Assembly: GCA_007116575.1 (NCBI GenBank)
Contig: SKIF01000025.1
Location: 1 to 41,678 of the forward strand
Length of the DNA: 41,678 nt
Direction of reading: 5' to 3'
From: Paracoccaceae bacterium
GTDB taxonomy: Bacteria; Pseudomonadota; Alphaproteobacteria; Rhodobacterales; Rhodobacteraceae
In this document: positions 16,116 to 24,926 of the stretch, one piece after another
How the letters are laid out: the number at the start of each line of letters is the position of its first letter
Position numbering within the stretch: position 1 is the first letter of the stretch
Position numbers and translations under genes: made by a program
Notes under the pieces: model-generated
Seen by the model: the letters and a program-made list of their open reading frames with translations, nothing else
Told to the model about the DNA's origin: nothing
Databases searched by the model: none

Positions 16116-16570
16116 CGATCAAATCGACGCGCCTCGGCGAAGCGGAACACACCCGTGACCAGAAGCGTTATCACGAATGCCATCGTCAGCAGAACAGTCA
16201 GGAACTCCAGGTCACTCATACGGATCGCGTGCTCACTCGCAATCCCGAACACACCTTGCAGGGCTTCCTCTAGGGTCTGGTAGCGACCGACATAGCCCTG
16301 AGTTAAGATTTCATAGAAAGCAAACAGAATGAAACTGACAAGGTAAGTCGCGATGACACCCTGCACGACAATCGTGAAGTTCCTGACTGTCGAGCCGGTC
16401 GCGCGCGCACCGACAAAGCGCCAACCAACCACTGCAGCGATAAGCGAGATGAACATGCCGCCATGGTTGTTATTGGGGGGGACCTCGTAAAGCGCGAGGT
16501 AGTAGATGCTGGCTACATAGGCCATGAAGCCGAATAATAGCAGCGACACAAGTCGTGTCAGGGTGGGCAT
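16112..16570 (-). CDS. TrgA-family membrane protein
   Basis: A 152-residue inner-membrane protein with four predicted helices (about 5-27, 40-54, 65-90, 122-142) and a cytosolic basic tail FRFAEARRFDR. Size, helix layout and position directly before the Nudix gene match TrgA, named for high-level tellurite resistance in Rhodobacter sphaeroides. The VPPNNNHGGMFISLIAAVVGWRF loop region is the most distinctive part. GAGACAGG precedes the ATG. It has its own promoter-like pair in the 66-base gap after the cfa-like gene, so trgAB may form a separate transcript. Molecular function is unknown. Confidence 0.85.
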   Translation of the reverse strand: MPTLTRLVSLLLFGFMAYVASIYYLALYEVPPNNNHGGMFISLIAAVVGWRFVGARATGSTVRNFTIVVQGVIATYLVSFILFAFYEILTQGYVGRYQTLEEALQGVFGIASEHAIRMSDLEFLTVLLTMAFVITLLVTGVFRFAEARRFDR

Positions 16571-16604
16571 GCCTGTCTCGTTCTGTCAGCTCTTCGTTGC
16601 TGAT

Positions 16605-16633
16605 AGCATAAACGTGCAGTCACCCACGCGCAA
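16605..16633 (-). promoter_or_regulatory. candidate promoter for trgAB
   Basis: On the minus strand, TTGCGC (16628-16633) and TATGCT (16605-16610) are separated by 17 bases, 35 bases before the trgA ATG and just past the stop of the cfa-like gene. Both hexamers are 4/6 to sigma-70 consensus. Confidence 0.4.
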
Positions 16634-16636
16634 TGC

Positions 16637-17893
16637 TCAGTCAGCGCAGGCAGGCCGTTGCAGCACCAGTTGCGTCACATCGCAGACCCCGCTCTCGAAC
16701 GCCGCCGCGCAAGAGGTGAGGTAGTATTCCCACATCCGCTTGAAACGCGCGTCATAGCCCATTGCGGCAATCTCGGGCCAGCGGGCCTGAAACATCTCGT
16801 TCCAGCGCCGCAGCGTCAGGCTGTAGCTTGGCCCGAAATCATGCGTATCTCGAAAGTTCAGCCCCTGCGCCTCGGCCACTTGCCGCACCGGGGACGGTGC
16901 ACCCAGCATCCCGCCGGGGAAGATGTATTTCTGGATGAAATCGACGTAAGTGCGATAGCTCGCAAAGCGCGCATCGGGCACCATGATGATCTGGATCACC
17001 GCCTGCGCATCGGGCTTGAGCCGGTCGCGCACGGCGCGGAAATAGCGCGGCCAGTATGCCTCGCCCACGGCCTCGAACATCTCGATCGAGGCGATGCCGT
17101 CGAACTGCCCCTTGGTGTCGCGGTAATCCTGCAGCCGGATCTCGACCTGCTCCGACAGTCCGGCCCGCGCCATGCGTTCGACCGCGTAATCATGCTGCGC
17201 CTGGCTGATCGTCAGCCCCGTGACCTTCAGCCCGCGCTGCCCGGCGGCATATTCGGCAAAGCCCCCCCAGCCGCAGCCGATCTCGAGCACATGATCTCCC
17301 GAACGCACACCCATCCGGTCCACCATCGCGGCGTATTTGGCTTGCTGCGCGGCCTCGAGGCTCTCTTGCCCGGTGGTGAAGAGCGCGGAGGAATAGGTCA
17401 TGCTGTCATCGAGCCAGAGCCCGTAGAAATCATTACCCAGATCATAGTGATAGGAAATGTTCTTGCGCGCGCGGGTCTTCGAGTTGGCCCGCAGCCAGTG
17501 GCGCAGCCGTTCCAGCACCCGCACCAGTTTCGTGGCCAGCACCTCATCATAGAGCGCGGGGTTGTCGTCATTGACCAGATCCATGAAGGCTTGCAGATCC
17601 GGCGTGCTCCAGCCGCCTTCCATATAGCTCTCGGCGATTCCGATATCGCCCTCGCGGATGAGGCGCGCGAAGAAATCCGGGTCGTGGATCTCGATCTCGG
17701 CGACATGGCCAGGTGCCTTGCCCTCGACGCGGAAGCACCGCCCATCGGGCAGACGGATGTCCAGCCGCCCCTTGTTGATGCGCTGCGCCATGGCAAAGGC
17801 CTGCCGGAAATAGCGCGGCAGGTCGGTCTGGTTGTCAAGCGAAGTGGCGACCCCGAGTGTCATGGCATCAAACTCTACTGCAAGTTCATTCAT
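16637..17893 (-). CDS. cyclopropane-fatty-acyl-phospholipid synthase family
   Basis: The 418-residue protein is a SAM-dependent methyltransferase of the CFA synthase family, which methylates double bonds of membrane phospholipid acyl chains. An N-terminal lipid-binding region (about 30-120, with EGKAPGHVAEIEIHDPDFF and GDIGIAESYMEGGW) precedes the catalytic domain. There, YHYDLGNDFYGLWLDDSMTY, the SAM loop VLEIGCGWGGFAEYA, and IEMFEAVGEAYW are diagnostic. IQKYIFPGGMLG follows. It lies 3 bases after the photolyase stop with AGGA before the ATG, so the two are co-transcribed. In R. sphaeroides, cfa- and phr-like genes are also adjacent and belong, as I recall, to the singlet-oxygen sigma-E response. 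Confidence 0.94.
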   Translation of the reverse strand: MNELAVEFDAMTLGVATSLDNQTDLPRYFRQAFAMAQRINKGRLDIRLPDGRCFRVEGKAPGHVAEIEIHDPDFFARLIREGDIGIAESYMEGGWSTPDLQAFMDLVNDDNPALYDEVLATKLVRVLERLRHWLRANSKTRARKNISYHYDLGNDFYGLWLDDSMTYSSALFTTGQESLEAAQQAKYAAMVDRMGVRSGDHVLEIGCGWGGFAEYAAGQRGLKVTGLTISQAQHDYAVERMARAGLSEQVEIRLQDYRDTKGQFDGIASIEMFEAVGEAYWPRYFRAVRDRLKPDAQAVIQIIMVPDARFASYRTYVDFIQKYIFPGGMLGAPSPVRQVAEAQGLNFRDTHDFGPSYSLTLRRWNEMFQARWPEIAAMGYDARFKRMWEYYLTSCAAAFESGVCDVTQLVLQRPACAD

Positions 17894-17896
17894 TGT

Positions 17897-19327
17897 CTAC
17901 TGTCCTTCAAGGGCGCGGTTGCGTGCCTCATAGGCTTCGAGCGCCCGCGCGCGCCCCACGTCAAGCGGCACCAGCGGGTCGGGATAGGGCATGTCAGGCG
18001 CTAGCCCCCATGCGCGCGGGCAGGCGTCGAAGAAGGCGCGCGCGGTTTCGGGCGGGTCTGCACTGATCTCGGCCAGCCATTTGCGCCGGTAGGCCCCCTT
18101 GGGGTCGAATTTCCCGGCCTGCGTCTCGGGGTTGAAGATACGGAAATAGGGGCTCGCGTCAGGGCCAGAGCCTGCGACCCATTGCCAGCCCATCGCATTG
18201 GCCGCGGGGTCCCAGTCGATCAGGCACTCCTCGAACCATTTCTGTCCGACACGCCAATGGGTCAGCATGTGTTTGGTCAGGTAGCTACCCACCAGCATCC
18301 GCGCGCGGTTATGCATCCGGCCCGTGACATAAAGTTCGCGCATGGCGGCATCGACGATCTCGATCCCGGTGCGGCCCTGTTTCCAGCGCAGCGTGTCGTC
18401 ATTCTCGTCGGACCACGGGAAACGCTGCCAGCCCGCGCGCCAGCTATCTTTCACGATATGGGGCGTGTGATAGATCAGGTGATAGGCGAATTCGCGCCAG
18501 ACGACCTCTTTCAGGAAGGTCTCGGCACCGCGCTTACCCTCGGCCAACCCACGTTGGCCCGACTCCCACAGCGCCAGCGGGCTGATCTCGCCATAGGTCA
18601 GATTCTCCGAAAGGCCCGATGTCGCGTCAATGTCCATCCGGTCGCGCGCCTCGGCATAGTCCGACATACGGTCGCGGGCAAAGACCGCGAGGCGCGTCTG
18701 CGCGGCCTCCTCGCCCACCACCAGATGCGGGCGTACCACATCGGCACCGCGGTTCATGGCGCGGCCCATCCGCCACTCGGAAAGGGTGTCGCTCTCGGGC
18801 CAGTGGGCAGGGGCTGTCAGTGTCGAAGGCGCGGCGGAGCGTGCAGGCACTTCGCGCCCGCGCACGGCTTTCCAGAACGGCGTATAGACCTGATAGAACT
18901 TGCCCGCCCCGGTCTCGACCTCCCAGGGCTCGAAAATCAGATGGCCGCGAAAGCTGGTGGAGTCGATCCCGTCCTCGCGCAGCGCCGCTTTCACAGCTTT
19001 GTCGCGCGCGATCTGGTCGGGGTCATATTGCCGCGTCCACCACACGGCCCCTGCGCCCGTCTCGGCAATCAGCGCGCGCAGAGACTCCAGCGCCTGCCCC
19101 CGGCGCAGGATCAGCCGCGCGCCGATCCCCTCCAGCCGCGCGGCAAAAGCCTCAACCCCCAGCCCCAGCCGCCATTGCGGGGCGGCACCCAGAGTCTCGA
19201 CAAGCTCGTCATGCAGAAAAACCGGAATAACAGGTCGCCCGCTTCGGGCGGCGGCGGCTAATGCGGGATGGTCAGACAGGCGCAGATCGCGCCGAAACCA
19301 CAGAATGATCGGGGTCGTCTCGTTCAA
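17897..19327 (-). CDS. deoxyribodipyrimidine photolyase
   Basis: The 476-residue flavoprotein repairs UV-induced cyclobutane pyrimidine dimers using blue light. The N-terminal photolyase domain starts ILWFRRDLRLSDHPAL. The FAD/DNA-binding C-terminal half has GRTGIEIVDAAMRELYVTGRMHNR, MLVGSYLTKHML and ANAMGWQWVAGSGPDASPYF, giving the class I CPD photolyase signature, including the residues that contact FAD and the dimer. The start codon is TTG at 19327; no ATG lies near the conserved N-terminus and AGG bases are close by, so TTG is the best choice. It is 18 bases downstream of the aminotransferase-fold gene and directly upstream of the cfa-like gene. Confidence 0.95.
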   Translation of the reverse strand: MNETTPIILWFRRDLRLSDHPALAAAARSGRPVIPVFLHDELVETLGAAPQWRLGLGVEAFAARLEGIGARLILRRGQALESLRALIAETGAGAVWWTRQYDPDQIARDKAVKAALREDGIDSTSFRGHLIFEPWEVETGAGKFYQVYTPFWKAVRGREVPARSAAPSTLTAPAHWPESDTLSEWRMGRAMNRGADVVRPHLVVGEEAAQTRLAVFARDRMSDYAEARDRMDIDATSGLSENLTYGEISPLALWESGQRGLAEGKRGAETFLKEVVWREFAYHLIYHTPHIVKDSWRAGWQRFPWSDENDDTLRWKQGRTGIEIVDAAMRELYVTGRMHNRARMLVGSYLTKHMLTHWRVGQKWFEECLIDWDPAANAMGWQWVAGSGPDASPYFRIFNPETQAGKFDPKGAYRRKWLAEISADPPETARAFFDACPRAWGLAPDMPYPDPLVPLDVGRARALEAYEARNRALEGQ

Positions 19328-19345
19328 CTGCCTGACCTGACTTGC

Positions 19346-20581
19346 CTATAACACCCGATCTAGCGCGTCACAGAGCCGGTCAAGCTCTTCCTCACTGGAA
19401 TAATGCACGAAAGACAGCCGCAGCACGCCATGATCAGGCGCGACACCCAGGGCTTCGAGCGCGCGATTGGCGTAGAAACTGCCGCCGCCCGCCATGATGC
19501 CATGACCTGCAAGCGCCTCGGCCAGCGCCTGCCCGGGCTGTCGGTGGCCAATGGCCACCGTCGGCGCGCGGGTCTCGGGCGCAGACGGCCCCAGCACGCG
19601 GATGTCATTGCGTCCGCGCAGATGGCCCATCAGCCGCGCCAGAAGGCGGGTCTCATGGTCTCGCATCAGATCATGCACGGCGCCGGCGCGCTGCACCGGG
19701 CGCAGCCCGGTGCCCTGCGGAAAATGATGCGCGTAGAGCGCCTCGATATAATCCGCCATCCCCGCGCAGGCTGCGATTTGCGCATGGTCCGGCCCGGCCG
19801 GGGTGAAGCGCTTGTAGAGAACGTCCGCGTTGAAATAATGCGCCTGATTGGGCAGCGCCTCGCCCAAACCGCGCCGGATCACCATCAGCCCCTGATGCGG
19901 CCCATAGGTCTTATAGGCCGAGAACAGGTAGATATCGGCCCCCAACGCGCCCACATCCGGCAGGCCGTGTGGCGCGTAGGAAACGCCATCGACGCAGCTA
20001 TGCACGCCGATGGCGCGCAGCCGCGTGCAGATTTCGGCCACAGGGTTCACTTCGCCCACCACATTCGAGCAATGCGGGAAGCACACCAGCCGCACCTTCT
20101 CATCAATCAGAGCCCAGAGTGCCCCCGGGTCCAGATGGCCAGTCTCGGGGTCGATCTTCCACTCGCGCACCTCGATCCCGCGAGTGGCCAGCCGCCGCCA
20201 GGGACCGGAATTGGCCTCATGGTCTTGATCGGTGACGATGATCGCGTCGCCCTCGCCCAGCATCTCGCCGAAGGCTTGCGCCAGAACATAGGTGTTGGCC
20301 GTGGTGGACGGACCGAAGCTCAGCTCGTCCGCCTCTACCCCCATCATCGCGGCCAGCCGTTCGCGCGCCTCGTCCATCTCCTCCCCGCCCAGCCGTGAGG
20401 CTTGATACGCGCCGTAGGGCTGGACCTTGCGCGCATGATAGAAGCGCGTCAGCCGGTCAATCACGGGCTGGCAGGTATAGGAGCCGCCCGCATTCTCGAA
20501 AAACGCCTGCCCCTTCAGGCTTGGCTCGGCAAAGGCGGGGAATTGGGCGCGTGTGAAGTCGATATCGAGTGTGACGGACAT
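19346..20581 (-). CDS. class V aminotransferase-fold protein, cysteine desulfurase-like
   Basis: A 411-residue PLP enzyme of the NifS/SufS superfamily. The PLP lysine is in LFSAYKTYGPHQG, preceded by the phosphate-binding FGPSTTANTYVLA and the EANSGPWRRLATRG stretch. It resembles the VC1184-type cysteine desulfurase-like family, recalled from memory. No flexible Cys loop of the usual SufS kind is obvious near the C-terminus, so desulfurase activity is not assured. It leads the run into the photolyase and the cfa-like gene with an 18-base gap, suggesting one transcript. No strong ribosome site is visible at its ATG. Confidence 0.85.
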   Translation of the reverse strand: MSVTLDIDFTRAQFPAFAEPSLKGQAFFENAGGSYTCQPVIDRLTRFYHARKVQPYGAYQASRLGGEEMDEARERLAAMMGVEADELSFGPSTTANTYVLAQAFGEMLGEGDAIIVTDQDHEANSGPWRRLATRGIEVREWKIDPETGHLDPGALWALIDEKVRLVCFPHCSNVVGEVNPVAEICTRLRAIGVHSCVDGVSYAPHGLPDVGALGADIYLFSAYKTYGPHQGLMVIRRGLGEALPNQAHYFNADVLYKRFTPAGPDHAQIAACAGMADYIEALYAHHFPQGTGLRPVQRAGAVHDLMRDHETRLLARLMGHLRGRNDIRVLGPSAPETRAPTVAIGHRQPGQALAEALAGHGIMAGGGSFYANRALEALGVAPDHGVLRLSFVHYSSEEELDRLCDALDRVL

Positions 20582-20647
20582 GAGAGGCTTTCAGAAGATG
20601 GCATTTCCGCCACCCTGCCCCTTGCACGCCAGACCTGCAAGCCCTGC

Positions 20648-21256
20648 TCACCCGGACCCGAGGATCACCTTCACATAATTCTGCGTCTCGGCATAAGGCG
20701 GGATGCCCTGATGCTGCTCCACCTTGCCGGGGCCTGCGTTATAGGCCGCCAGCGCCAGCCGCCAATCGCCGAACTTGTCATACATCATGCGCAGGTAGCG
20801 CGCGCCGCCATCGAGATTCTGGCGCGGGTCATGCGGATCGACGCCAAGCAGTTGCGCCGTGCCGGGCATGAGCTGCGCCAGCCCGATCGCCCCCTTGTGC
20901 GATACCGCCTGCGCATTCCAGCGGCTTTCCTGATGCACGAGGCGCAGGAACAGATCCTCCGGGATGTTGTGCGCGCGCGCGGCGACCCGCGCCATCTCCA
21001 GATAGGGGCCGTTGTAGCGCCCGTTGAAGCGCGGGATGGGCGTTGTTTCCTGACGCTGCTCAGCATTCGGCAACAAGCGCGCCGAGGCCGAGTATTGCTC
21101 AGACAACCGCCCGTCCAATACCCGCGAGGCCGCCCGCACGGAATCGAGCGCCGAGCTGTGACCGCTGCTGCTGGAAAGGCTCAGCCCCTGCCCGAGCAGC
21201 GGCGCGCCAGAAAGACCCATCCCGATCATGATTGCCAGAGCCGACCAACGACGCAT
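20648..21256 (-). CDS. soluble lytic transglycosylase (SLT domain)
   Basis: A 202-residue exported murein lytic transglycosylase. The N-terminal signal is [22 protein letters not shown]. The SLT/GEWL domain spans about 90-195. It carries the catalytic Glu in LVHQESRWN, then [36 protein letters not shown] and [14 protein letters not shown], all family hallmarks. It would cut the MurNAc-GlcNAc bond to 1,6-anhydro products in the periplasm. I start it at 21256 because this yields a good signal peptide with AGGAC upstream; the frame is open to 21370 but without coding character. It diverges from ssb across about 208 bases. Confidence 0.9.
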   Translation of the reverse strand: MRRWSALAIMIGMGLSGAPLLGQGLSLSSSSGHSSALDSVRAASRVLDGRLSEQYSASARLLPNAEQRQETTPIPRFNGRYNGPYLEMARVAARAHNIPEDLFLRLVHQESRWNAQAVSHKGAIGLAQLMPGTAQLLGVDPHDPRQNLDGGARYLRMMYDKFGDWRLALAAYNAGPGKVEQHQGIPPYAETQNYVKVILGSG

Positions 21257-21464
21257 GTCCTGTCCTGTCCGCGAGACCGTTCTGTGAAAGATACTCTGCC
21301 ACGCGCCCGTTTTCCAGCCACAACTGCACGCCCACGTGAGCAGACCCACCAGATCGACTTGCTCATTCATTGTCTATTTACCATATCCGGGCGATAAGGG
21401 ACGTGACTCGGGGCAGCGGATCTGCTTCTGAATTGGCAAGCAACAGGTATGCAAGGAGAGCGTG

Positions 21465-21935
21465 ATGGCAGGGTCGGTCAACAAGGTCATTCTGATTGGC
21501 AATCTGGGGCGCGACCCCGAAGTTCGGACATTTCAGAATGGCGGCAAGGTTTGCAACCTGCGCATCGCCACCTCGGAGCGTTGGCGCGACCGCAACACCG
21601 GCGAAAACCGCGAACGGACGGAATGGCATACTGTCGCGATCTTCTCCGAACCGCTGGTGCGGATCGCCGAACAGTACCTGCGCAAGGGGTCGAGCGTCTA
21701 TCTCGAGGGTCAATTGGAAACGCGCAAATGGCAGGATCAGTCGGGCCAGGATCGCTATTCCACCGAAATCGTGCTGCGCCCCTACAAGGGTGAGTTGACG
21801 CTGCTTGGAGGGCGCGGCGAAGGCGGCGGCGGATATGACAGCGGGCAAGGGCGCGGCAGTGATGACGGGTTTGGGGGCGGTCGCTCTCCGGCGCCGACGG
21901 GGCCGGCCGATATGGACGACGAGATCCCTTTCTGA
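21465..21935 (+). CDS. single-stranded DNA-binding protein Ssb
   Basis: The 156-residue protein coats single-stranded DNA in replication, repair and recombination. The OB fold occupies about 1-110 ([51 protein letters not shown]). A Gly-rich flexible linker follows, and the acidic tail DMDDEIPF recruits partner proteins. The ATG at 21465 has AAGGAG 7 bases upstream; an in-frame GTG one codon earlier is less likely. I see no LexA-type box in the upstream gap. A hairpin follows the stop by 16 bases. Confidence 0.97.
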   Translation: MAGSVNKVILIGNLGRDPEVRTFQNGGKVCNLRIATSERWRDRNTGENRERTEWHTVAIFSEPLVRIAEQYLRKGSSVYLEGQLETRKWQDQSGQDRYSTEIVLRPYKGELTLLGGRGEGGGGYDSGQGRGSDDGFGGGRSPAPTGPADMDDEIPF

Positions 21936-21951
21936 ACGCACCGGGCATTGG

Positions 21952-21974
21952 GACCTGCCACAATGCGGCAGGTC
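21952..21974 (+). terminator. hairpin after ssb
   Basis: GACCTGCC-ACAATGC-GGCAGGTC is a perfect 8-bp stem with a 7-base loop, 16 bases past the ssb stop. No T-run follows, so it is a weak intrinsic terminator or a 3' stabilising structure. The rest of the 232-base gap to the tRNA shows nothing else. Confidence 0.5.
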
Positions 21975-22167
21975 TGGGCAAGATCACCTCCGTGAAGTGT
22001 CACAGCCATCGTCTCCGTTAGCCCGACCGACCACTCCCGGCCCGCAATTCGAACAATCAGGTTTCCTGGTGCAAATCGCGCGCGCTGCGCCCGCTTTCGA
22101 AAGCTCTGTTCTGCTCCCAACAGGGCGCTTGACGGGTCGCACGCTGCGCGGTAGATGCGACTGATCT

Positions 22168-22241
22168 GCGGGTGTAGCTCAATGGTAGAGCAGCAGCTTC
22201 CCAAGCTGACGACGAGGGTTCGATTCCCTTCACCCGCTCCA
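22168..22241 (+). tRNA. tRNA-Gly (anticodon CCC)
   Basis: A complete 74-base cloverleaf with encoded CCA. The acceptor arms GCGGGTG/CACCCGC pair perfectly. The D arm is GCTC-loop-GAGC. The anticodon loop TTCCCAA has CCC at 22200-22202, reading GGG codons; the T arm is GAGGG-TTCGATT-CCCTT. One mismatch closes the outer end of the anticodon stem. A run of T residues at 22252-22258 follows, shared with the end of the convergent transglycosylase gene, and may terminate the transcript. Confidence 0.97.
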
Positions 22242-22257
22242 GACACCCTGATTTTTT

Positions 22258-23511
22258 TCACGCACCGCGTTGCAATCGCTCCAGCAGCCCGCGCGAGGGC
22301 TGGCCTGTCACCTCCACACCGCGCGCCTGTTGATAGGCGCGGATCGCGCTTTGCGAATTCGGCCCGATCACCCCGTCGACACCTTGCGTGTCGAACCCGG
22401 CGCGCGTCAGCAACCGCTGGATCTCCTGCCGGTCGGCCAGTCGCAACCCGAAACGGTCGGGCTGGAAATTGCCCCGGATCGGCCCGCCCCCGCGCAGCCG
22501 GTCGGCCAGATGCCCGATCCCGATCGCGTAGAATTCCGAATTGTTGTAGCGCAGGATCACGCTGAAATTGCGAAATACCAGAAAGGCCGGACCACGCGGG
22601 CCATCGGGCAGTATCAGCGAGGCCGGGCCGTGATCACCCACTGACCCTCCTGCCATCGTCCGAACACCCAGGCCAGACCACGCACTGACCGCACGGGTGG
22701 AACCGCGCCCCGCGAGCCCGGTGTTGAACCCCTCGGGCAGGCGCACTTCCACCCCCCAGGGCTGACCCTGTCGCCACCCCATCCGCGACAGGTAATTCGC
22801 CGCCGATGCCAGCGCGTCCGTGGGGTCTTCGGCCCAGATATCGCGCCGGCCATTGCCAGTGAAATCCACCGCATATTCCTGATAGGTGGTCGGAATGAAC
22901 TGCGTATGTCCCATCGCCCCGGCCCATGATCCGCGCAGATTGGCCAGCGACGTGTCGCCACGTTGCAGGATGCGCAGCGCGGCCAGAAGCTGGTTTTCAA
23001 AGAAGGCCCCGCGCCGCCCGTCAAAGGCCAGCGTCGCCAAAGCCGAGATGACGGGAATATCGCCGCGTTCGGTGCCATAGCGCGATTCCAGCCCCCAGAC
23101 CGCTGCAACCACCTCGGCCTCGACGCCGTAGCGGCTCTCGATGGCGCGCAGCGTCGAACCGTGGCGCGCCAGCGCGGCGCGCCCGCCTGCGATGCGCTCG
23201 TCTGTTACGGCAATGGCGGTGATGTAATCCTCCAGCGTACGCGAGAACTCGGCCTGCCGCCGGTCGCGCGCGATCACATCGGGCAGGAAACCCGCCCCGT
23301 TCAGTGCCGGGGTGACAACCGAGGAAGGAATGCCCGCACCAGTGGCGCGGCCCCGGAACTGCGCGACCCAGGCATCGAATTCCGGATTGGGCTGCGGGCG
23401 CATCGGGGCCTGACGTGCGGCGGGCGCGCTCATCGGCACGCCACCGCCCATGCAGGCGGGCAAGGACAGGGCCATAAGGCCCGCGACAACGGAACGGCGG
23501 GAAAGATCCAT
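22258..23511 (-). CDS. MltB-type lytic murein transglycosylase, lipoprotein
   Basis: The 417-residue protein has an N-terminus with twin arginines (DLSRRSVVAG) and a lipobox-like LPAC, so it is probably a lipoprotein and possibly Tat-exported. Residues about 40-330 form the MltB/SLT_2 domain. This includes the catalytic Glu in VWGLESRYG, GAFFENQLLAALRIL, SWAGAMGHTQFIPTTY, and VDFTGNGRRDIW. A C-terminal peptidoglycan-binding domain (LTRAGFDTQGVDGVIGPN) follows. I start it at the ATG at 23511 behind GAGGTGAG; a TTG-started extension to 23556 is less likely. It is divergent from a paralogue of identical architecture. Confidence 0.93.
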   Translation of the reverse strand: MDLSRRSVVAGLMALSLPACMGGGVPMSAPAARQAPMRPQPNPEFDAWVAQFRGRATGAGIPSSVVTPALNGAGFLPDVIARDRRQAEFSRTLEDYITAIAVTDERIAGGRAALARHGSTLRAIESRYGVEAEVVAAVWGLESRYGTERGDIPVISALATLAFDGRRGAFFENQLLAALRILQRGDTSLANLRGSWAGAMGHTQFIPTTYQEYAVDFTGNGRRDIWAEDPTDALASAANYLSRMGWRQGQPWGVEVRLPEGFNTGLAGRGSTRAVSAWSGLGVRTMAGGSVGDHGPASLILPDGPRGPAFLVFRNFSVILRYNNSEFYAIGIGHLADRLRGGGPIRGNFQPDRFGLRLADRQEIQRLLTRAGFDTQGVDGVIGPNSQSAIRAYQQARGVEVTGQPSRGLLERLQRGA

Positions 23512-23556
23512 GACACTGCTCACCTCTCTGGGTTCACCTCCGGGGTGTTTCGTCAA

Positions 23557-23666
23557 AGACTACCGGATTGTTCAGCGCCTGTTAAGCGCCAGATTCTCGA
23601 CTTGCGCGGGAAACCGCGAGGCCAGAGCCGCCAAGGCTTGGAGCCTGCCCAAGACCGCGTTAGCAT
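23557..23666. promoter_or_regulatory. divergent promoter candidates between mltB paralogues
   Basis: On the plus strand, TTGGAG (23638-23643) and TAGCAT (23661-23666) are 17 bases apart and end 27 bases before the rightward gene. On the minus strand, TTAACA (23580-23585) and TAGTCT (23557-23562) are also 17 bases apart, facing the leftward gene. Hexamer matches are moderate, so both are tentative. Confidence 0.4.
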
Positions 23667-23693
23667 GTGGCTGTCAATCATTGGTAACGCCCC

Positions 23694-24926
23694 ATGTTCC
23701 GCCTCCCGGCTCTCGTGTTTTCGCTCGCCCTGCCCGCCTGTGTCGCGGCCAATGTCGATGTCTCGCCCCGACCGGAGGCGCGGCCCGAGACGCGGGCTGC
23801 AGCGGCGTCGCGCCCGGCGGGATTTGCCACGTGGATGACCGGCTTCGAGAGCCGCGCCCGTGCTGCCGGCATCAGCAATGCCACGATGGAACGCGCCCGC
23901 CCGCATATCCGCCACTTGCCCGAGACAGTCGCGCTCGACCGCCGCCAGAGCGAATTCGGCGCGCGGATCTGGGAGTATCTCGACAATGCTGTGACCCAGA
24001 CGCGCATCGCGCAGGGTCAGCAGGCCATGCGCCAGCACGCTGCTGCGCTGTCCCGGATCGAGGCGCGCTTTGGCGTGCCGCCCGAGGTGGTGGTCGCGAT
24101 CTGGGGGATCGAATCCTCCTATGGAGCCAATCGCGGGCGCACGCCGACACTGGCAACGCTGGCGACATTGGCCAAGGACGGGCGGCGGGGTGCGTTTTTC
24201 GAAGCCGAACTGGTCGCGGCGCTGCGGATCGTGCAGGCGGGCGATATCGCCCCGGGGGCGATGATCGGCTCCTGGGCGGGGGCCTTCGGGCATACCCAGT
24301 TCATGCCGACGAGTTATCTCGATTACGCCGTCGATTTCACCGGCAATGGCCGCCGCGACCTGTGGTCGGATGACCCGGGCGATTCGCTCGCATCGGCGGC
24401 GAATTACCTCGCCCGACGCGGTTGGCGGCGCGGCGAGCCCTGGGCTGTGGAAGTGGTGCTGCCGGAGGGAGGAGGTCTTGGCCTGACCGGCCAGCGCCAG
24501 AATGCAGAGGCCTGGGCGCGGGCAGGTTTCACGCCCGCCGCAGGCGGGAGACTGCCCGGGGGCACGGCGCGTCTGTGGCTGCCGGGAGGCGCGCGCGGAC
24601 CAGCCTTTCTGGCCTATGGTAATTACGATGTGCTCAAGGAATACAATATCTCGGATGCCTATGTCCTGGCGCTGGGGCATTTGTCGGACCGCTTGCGCGG
24701 CGCCCCCCCCTTGCGCGGGCAATGGCCGCGCAGCGACCGCGCACTGAGCCTGGCAGAGCGCATGGAGTTGCAGCGCCGCCTGAATGCGCTGGGTTATGAC
24801 ACTGCCGGGATCGACGGGCGGCTGGGGCCCGCCTCGGTTGCCGCCGTACAGGCCTGGCAGCGTGCCAATGGCCTGCCGCCCGATGGCTATATCAACGCCG
24901 CCGTGCTGGAGCAGTTGCGCCGATAG
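23694..24926 (+). CDS. second MltB-type lytic murein transglycosylase, lipoprotein
   Basis: A 410-residue paralogue of the gene on the other side of the divergent promoter region. A lipoprotein signal (LVFSLALPAC) leads into a Pro/Arg/Ala linker. The SLT_2 domain follows, with the catalytic Glu in IWGIESSYG, then GAFFEAELVAALRIV, SWAGAFGHTQFMPTSY and VDFTGNGRRDLW. A peptidoglycan-binding domain (LNALGYDTAGIDGRLGPAS) lies at the C-terminus. Unlike its partner it lacks twin arginines. The 3' end overlaps a convergent DUF6525-type gene by 35 bases. The pair looks like an inverted duplication that has since diverged considerably. Confidence 0.93.
   Translation: MFRLPALVFSLALPACVAANVDVSPRPEARPETRAAAASRPAGFATWMTGFESRARAAGISNATMERARPHIRHLPETVALDRRQSEFGARIWEYLDNAVTQTRIAQGQQAMRQHAAALSRIEARFGVPPEVVVAIWGIESSYGANRGRTPTLATLATLAKDGRRGAFFEAELVAALRIVQAGDIAPGAMIGSWAGAFGHTQFMPTSYLDYAVDFTGNGRRDLWSDDPGDSLASAANYLARRGWRRGEPWAVEVVLPEGGGLGLTGQRQNAEAWARAGFTPAAGGRLPGGTARLWLPGGARGPAFLAYGNYDVLKEYNISDAYVLALGHLSDRLRGAPPLRGQWPRSDRALSLAERMELQRRLNALGYDTAGIDGRLGPASVAAVQAWQRANGLPPDGYINAAVLEQLRR

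Noticed and set aside
19328-20647. Sigma-E (RpoE/ChrR)-type promoter for the photolyase run
   Set aside because: I looked for TGATC-type -35 elements with a matching -10 upstream of the photolyase and the aminotransferase-fold gene and found none convincing.
21782-22261. Minus-strand ORF containing GAGEGNRTLVVSLGSCCS
   Set aside because: This peptide is the familiar antisense translation of a tRNA-Gly gene, here the one at 22168-22241; it is not a protein.
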